From Stephanodiscus triporus (taxonomy: Eukaryota; Bacillariophyta; Thalassiosirophyceae; Thalassiosirales; Thalassiosiraceae): a stretch of DNA of 11,209 nt. The DNA is taken from assembly GCA_036939755.1 (NCBI GenBank), contig JALLAZ010000928.1:1-11209 (forward strand). The letters are read 5' to 3'. Below, piece after piece: positions 8,501 through 11,209 of this stretch (its first letter is position 1; every line of letters begins with the position of its first letter). A model generated the notes under the pieces. It was not told the DNA's origin and made no database searches. It saw only the letters and a list, made by a program, of their open reading frames with translations. Made by a program: the position numbers and the translations under genes.

Positions 8501-8756
8501 CTTCTCTGCTGGCCATAAATTGCTGCTGAGGAGGCGGGTACGGATAATTATTCATCGGCATTCGGATATCCCTCTCCTCATTGACGAGGCTATTCCCGCC
8601 TCGGTCATATCCAGTCCAAATTTGGTCACGGCTTTCTACATGTTGCTGTTGGGGAGGATGACACCAATCTGGTTCTTCGAACTGCTTTTTGAGCTGACCC
8701 ATGGTCACGACTGCTGGTGGACGCATCATAGCGTTGTCGTCACGAAAATTAAACAT
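5564..8756 (-). CDS. Long coiled-coil protein, two exons (8756-8336 and 8214-5564)
   Basis: A 1023-residue protein, probably structural or tethering; no named family is recognised. Exon 1 starts at the ATG at 8756 and gives residues 1-140; the 121-nt intron splits codon 141; exon 2 runs to the TGA at 5564. Residues 1-85 are Pro/Gln-rich and look disordered (PPQQQ and PPPQQQ runs). Residues about 88-120 look ordered (AASYMAAIKAVDDSLY). From about 120 to 865 the protein is nearly continuous heptad-type helix rich in Glu, Lys, Leu and Gln, with almost no Pro. Within it are an 11-residue repeat block (199-279), a duplicated 31-residue unit (435-496) and a duplicated 21-residue unit (623-664). Residues about 870-1000 are acidic and Ser-rich, with many possible phosphorylation sites, and the end (DLGRDLDVLLADIEAKLG, about 1003-1020) could be a short binding helix. 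There is no signal peptide or membrane segment, so it is probably cytoplasmic or nuclear. Golgin-, rootletin- or centrosome-like roles are possible but unsupported. Confidence 0.85.
6642..6769 (-). repeat. 63-bp tandem duplication in the coiled-coil gene
   Basis: The two copies (6642-6704 and 6705-6767, identity running on to 6769) differ at one base: 6671 a versus 6734 t, an Asp/Glu change. They encode the 21-residue unit beginning ELDRLAQNLEA at residues 623-643 and 644-664. Three whole heptads are added, so the coiled-coil register is kept. The near identity points to a recent duplication or gene conversion. Confidence 0.95.
7147..7336 (-). repeat. 93-bp tandem duplication in the coiled-coil gene
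   Basis: The copies 7147-7239 and 7240-7332 differ at four positions, and identity with the start of a third copy continues to 7336. They encode a 31-residue unit containing LEGERADLLQQKLD and LDRASQENK at residues 435-465 and 466-496. Thirty-one is four heptads plus three, so the duplication shifts the heptad register. Confidence 0.95.
7799..8041 (-). repeat. Hendecad (11-residue) repeat block in the coiled-coil protein
   Basis: Residues 199-279 contain units spaced by 11: SFAVQKDDMET, SFAKRLAETEK, then after a 15-residue spacer SFATQLKERDS, LFAKKKADMAH, SFAKKKEELQI and SLASILESNKA. The Ser/Leu-Phe-Ala (last unit Leu-Ala) start recurs at the same place in each unit. Eleven residues correspond to three turns of a nearly straight or slightly right-handed helix bundle, unlike the heptads of the rest of the protein. 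Confidence 0.85.
8215..8335 (-). other. GT-AG intron, 121 nt, phase 1
   Basis: The minus strand reads TATGAAG|GTGAGATAG at the donor and GATGCAAG|AGAATTTT at the acceptor. Removing 8335-8215 joins GAA G to AG AAT, giving Ala-Val-Tyr-Glu-Glu-Asn-Phe-Leu, in frame with the long coiled-coil frame. Without the splice, the exon 1 frame stops at 8148 after a stretch that does not resemble coiled coil, and the exon 2 frame has no suitable ATG of its own in context. Confidence 0.88.
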
Positions 8757-8764
8757 ATCGGCGG

Positions 8765-8779
8765 CTGATCTTCGATCAG
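8765..8779 (-). promoter_or_regulatory. Short hairpin in the 5' leader of the coiled-coil gene
   Basis: CTGATC (8765-8770) and GATCAG (8774-8779) are perfect 6-bp arms around a 3-nt loop (GAA on the transcript strand). The hairpin ends 8 nt before the start codon at 8756, so if transcribed it would sit in the scanning path. The stem is short and a regulatory effect is only possible. Confidence 0.45.
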
Positions 8780-8873
8780 TCGATTGAAAGATTATTGTCA
8801 CTCGAGCGTCTCTATATGTCTATACGCGATGGAGAGGCAAAAGAGACTCGGGAGGCAGCAGAGGGAGGAAGTT

Positions 8874-8921
8874 GGATGGGAGTTCGATTGGGAGTTGGAT
8901 TGGGAGTTGAATTGGGAGTGG
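8874..8921 (-). promoter_or_regulatory. Four 12-bp tandem units with three CCAAT boxes
   Basis: Plus-strand units are GGATGGGAGTTC (8874), GATTGGGAGTTG (8886), GATTGGGAGTTG (8898) and AATTGGGAGTGG (8910). On the transcribed strand of the coiled-coil gene the last three carry CCAAT at 8887-8891, 8899-8903 and 8911-8915, about 131-159 nt upstream of the start codon. NF-Y binds CCAAT in most eukaryotes, often with clustered sites. A GC box and a partial E2F-like GGCGGGAA follow at 8921-8928. This is the likely core of the promoter. Confidence 0.6.
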
Positions 8922-9358
8922 GCGGGAAGCGCTCAAATAATGTGCGTTTTCTCGTACAAAATAGTAGTATGTAGAATTAATACTATTCCTCTGTGAAGAC
9001 TGATCGCCGATTTCCTACCTCCCAACGGACATGGGAACCAATACTTACCCTCTCGATGCGCCACCTTATGTTGAATGCCTCATGCACCGTCTATCTTAGT
9101 GTTCATCCACTCTGATGCCTTTTCTCAACTGATCCTCCCCCCTTCTCTGCCGAAACGGACTCGTGCCATGGAGGCTATAGAAAGCACAATCGTCATCGCC
9201 CATGGTGTGGGGATGGCGCCTATACACTTAGTTCGGGCGTCGACGTGCCACTGGCCATGGTAGGGGCCAAAGCCGCTTGACGCCATTGTTGACAGTCGAC
9301 ACAGTGCTCGCGAATAGTACCTACCTACCTGTAAGAATGATAAGGCGATGTTTTATCT

Positions 9359-9462
9359 TCTTGCTGGTAATGGTAATGCAATATTTGGTCAATATTTGGA
9401 CGACGGACAGAAATATTGCCCAAATAGGCCTTGCAAATATCACATCAAATTAACCAGCAAGA
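9359..9462. repeat. 104-bp imperfect inverted repeat (hairpin or MITE-like)
   Basis: The ends TCTTGCTGGT (9359-9368) and ACCAGCAAGA (9453-9462) are perfect 10-bp inverted arms. Pairing continues inward over 29 positions with about 22 matches, ending in a shared ATATTTG. A further inner pair, CAATATTT (9390-9397) and AAATATTG (9411-9418), closes a 13-nt loop. The 10-bp sequence CAATATTTGG is also present twice in direct orientation (9379 and 9390). Flanking CT on both sides is too short to count as a target duplication. It could be a small non-autonomous element or a folded RNA. Confidence 0.6.
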
Positions 9463-9666
9463 CTAACTAGGAGTATGGTCCTAGCACTGTTTGGGTTGTG
9501 TATGATATTGTTGCCTCCCGCCACCACACCACCTCCCAATGCTCATCTTGGGCTTTTTGGCAGGAGAGGAGAATGAGACAAAAAATGTTACCGCCACCGC
9601 ACAGAAGCCTTTTTTTACTTTTTAACTAGCGTTAACATCCAAATCTAGTGCCGGGACAATGGAAAT

Positions 9667-9685
9667 GTTCTCATCACGTGAGAAC
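9667..9685. repeat. Inverted repeat with TCACGTGA (G-box) at its centre
   Basis: GTTCTCA (9667-9673) and TGAGAAC (9679-9685) are perfect arms around TCACG, and the 8-bp palindrome TCACGTGA lies at 9674-9681. CACGTG is the core bound by bHLH and many bZIP factors. No gene with a start nearby is seen, so a role is uncertain. Confidence 0.55.
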
Positions 9686-10083
9686 TCTCTCACTCCGGGC
9701 CTCCTGACACCTTGACAAAGGGGTGCTCCATTTTAGCTTGCATACCCTTGCAATGTGTACAAGATCTGAAGTCCATTTTGGACCACATTCTTTTCCCCTA
9801 ATATGATGCACTTGTTTGATTCATTCGTAGAAACAATGTAGGAATCCATGCAATTGTCATCGAAGAAAAAATACCAACATGGTTTCCACCAATGACAATC
9901 TCATGGAAATGAGGGCCAAAGACCCATAGAACAGTTGCCAAGACTGCTTGCTGGCGGAATTCGATCACTGACAGCCGCCACAACCGGCAAACACAGGAAC
10001 GGTGCGCCGACAATGCGCCGTGTCTTCAAATAGCTAATAAATAGTTAAAACAAGTATATTCTCTAGTTTTAATGACATAGACT

Positions 10084-10095
10084 TGTTGTACAACA
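10084..10095. repeat. 12-bp palindrome TGTTGTACAACA
   Basis: A perfect 12-bp palindrome 25 bp before the G-run hairpin at 10120. Both lie in gene-free DNA. No function can be assigned. Confidence 0.7.
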
Positions 10096-10119
10096 TGTTG
10101 GTTGATTGTTTTATGCATC

Positions 10120-10137
10120 GGTGCCGGGGGGGGCACC
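10120..10137. repeat. Hairpin GGTGCC/GGCACC around a run of eight G
   Basis: Perfect 6-bp arms at 10120-10125 and 10132-10137 enclose six G, making a total G-run of eight (10126-10133). It is followed by two copies of GGCGGCT (10140 and 10157) and two ACCATGG sites (10135 and 10164). This is a local GC-rich patch in AT-rich surroundings. Confidence 0.65.
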
Positions 10138-11209
10138 ATGGCGGCTGTAGAGCGACGGCGGCTACCATGGTTCTTGGGGTGCGTTTTTTTACTTAGCTTC
10201 CGCCTAGCTAATCCTAATCGTGTGTCAGGTGCACCACAACCCCACAACCGCAAAAAAACCAACCACTGTCTGACCAAATATCTTTGTCAGTAATTGTTAG
10301 ATGGGGATGTTTGAAGCATCCATCCTATGCCCATGCACGGTCGGAAGACGTCTGCGCTGTATGAACATATGATTCGTTCATCTTGGGGTTGACAATGCGC
10401 GGTGAAAGATCAGAAACCATGGTGGAGTTGTTTTTGTGGTCCAACTATCGTACTTTTACTTAAACATTTTTTTAGCAAATAGAGTAAGCTAGTAGTGAAA
10501 AAAGTAAGTGATATAAATAATCAGAGATGAGTCGGCCTCCATTTTTGGGAGGTGGTGGGCTTGGAAGTGGAAGAAGAAGATGAGACCTCAACACCTAACC
10601 TCCTTGCTCCTCAATCAGCCATCAGGACTCTGCAAAGCCCCACGAGTATTTACAACTTCTTGCAGCACCCTGTCCATAACATGACTTGGCACGGTCTGGA
10701 TCACCATGTGAGTTATTATTGTTGATACACTGCTCCCCCACCGCTTGCCACACAGCCGTTTCTGTTGTCTTTCTCCAACGGAAAGGCATAACAAATCAAA
10801 CACGGGCTACAACAATCTATGCATATAGATCACATATTCTTCACAGAGAAAGTTCAGTTTAATAAAGTCCTTGCCTTGCATCATGCTCATATATTATTCA
10901 TGATATAGATAAATTGTGCTGACCATCAATCACCTCTATTGATTTCTGTGTTGATTCAAGGAATGATAGGTGTAATAATAGGGAAACATATCCCCTTAGA
11001 TGCAACGCAAACCATGAATACCCTTTTTTTTCAGCAGCCAATTGAACGATGAGGTTTATCCTCCCTTAACTCTGATACACTTACTGAGCCTCATTTGTGT
11101 ACAAGAGTCTTTTGTTCTCTCCTCAAGATTCGTCGGTGTTGCTACTTTAAGGCAATCAGGAGTAGATGATTGTCATCAGACTGAGTGCATAACCTGCCAA
11201 ACTCTACTT

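Larger units (their letters stand above)
8931..11209. other. Intergenic DNA, no supportable gene
   Basis: These 2.3 kb are AT-richer than the gene part. Open frames here are under 90 codons; those longest on the minus strand (9798-10013, 10026-10277, 10615-10803) have no ATG start and no recognisable domain. I see no tRNA, rRNA, reverse transcriptase, integrase or transposase motif. The stretch has short repeats only: AATAGTA/TACTATT at 8960-8987, three TACC units around 9318-9330, the inverted repeat at 9359-9462, and palindromes listed separately. It may hold decayed mobile DNA or a distant promoter for a gene beyond the window. Confidence 0.65.

Noticed and set aside
8829..8996. Plus-strand frame from the ATG at 8829 with repeated Trp-Glu units
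   Set aside because: The repeats come from the 12-bp CCAAT array in the promoter region. The frame is 55 codons with no other support.
9075..9263. 62-codon plus-strand frame with ATG
   Set aside because: Short, with no recognised motif, coding signal or neighbouring exon. A chance frame of this size is expected.
9798..10013. Possible remnant of a mobile-element protein (71 codons, minus)
   Set aside because: It starts at TTG and shows no reverse transcriptase, integrase or transposase motif that I can name.
10026..10277. 83-codon minus frame with a basic segment, and its plus-strand counterpart at 10102-10293
   Set aside because: Both start at TTG, sit on a GC-rich hairpin patch and lack domain features.

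Overview
The window looks like nuclear DNA of a photosynthetic stramenopile, most likely a diatom. Four points support this: long mostly intronless eukaryotic genes; one clear 121-nt GT-AG intron; closely packed genes; and a first gene that opens with a signal-peptide-like stretch ending in Ala-Leu-Ala-Phe (close to the diatom ASAF plastid-import motif), followed by an acid-free Ser/Arg-rich segment. The species cannot be read from the sequence, and the diatom call is an inference.

Layout. 1-243: upstream sequence with an 11-bp tandem repeat. 244-2016 (+): a MOFRL-type glycerate kinase, the only gene with a firm enzymatic assignment. 2017-2238: short convergent intergenic gap with a 14-bp palindrome. 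2239-3021 (-): a protein with two RRM-like RNA-binding folds. 3124-5055 (-): a GC-rich gene for a 643-residue protein with a mitochondrial-style N-terminus and no recognised domain. A frame-preserving 99-nt candidate intron (3051-3149) could join this gene to the RRM gene as one 905-residue product. 5056-5563: promoter of the GC-rich gene plus the 3' flank of the next one. 5564-8756 (-): a two-exon gene for a 1023-residue coiled-coil protein with internally duplicated segments. 8757-8930: its promoter, with four 12-bp tandem units, three of which carry a CCAAT box. 8931-11209: AT-richer DNA with no supportable gene, holding a 104-bp imperfect inverted repeat and several short palindromes.

The genes do not form an obvious pathway. 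The glycerate kinase belongs to photorespiratory or glycerate metabolism, the RRM protein to RNA handling, and the coiled-coil protein is probably structural. The most interesting points are the apparent plastid address on a glycerate kinase class that usually makes 2-phosphoglycerate, the possible fusion of the RRM gene to the GC-rich gene, the recent in-frame duplications and hendecad block in the coiled-coil protein, and the CCAAT-box tandem array. I found no CRISPR array, tRNA, rRNA or intact transposon, and no clearly novel multi-gene system.
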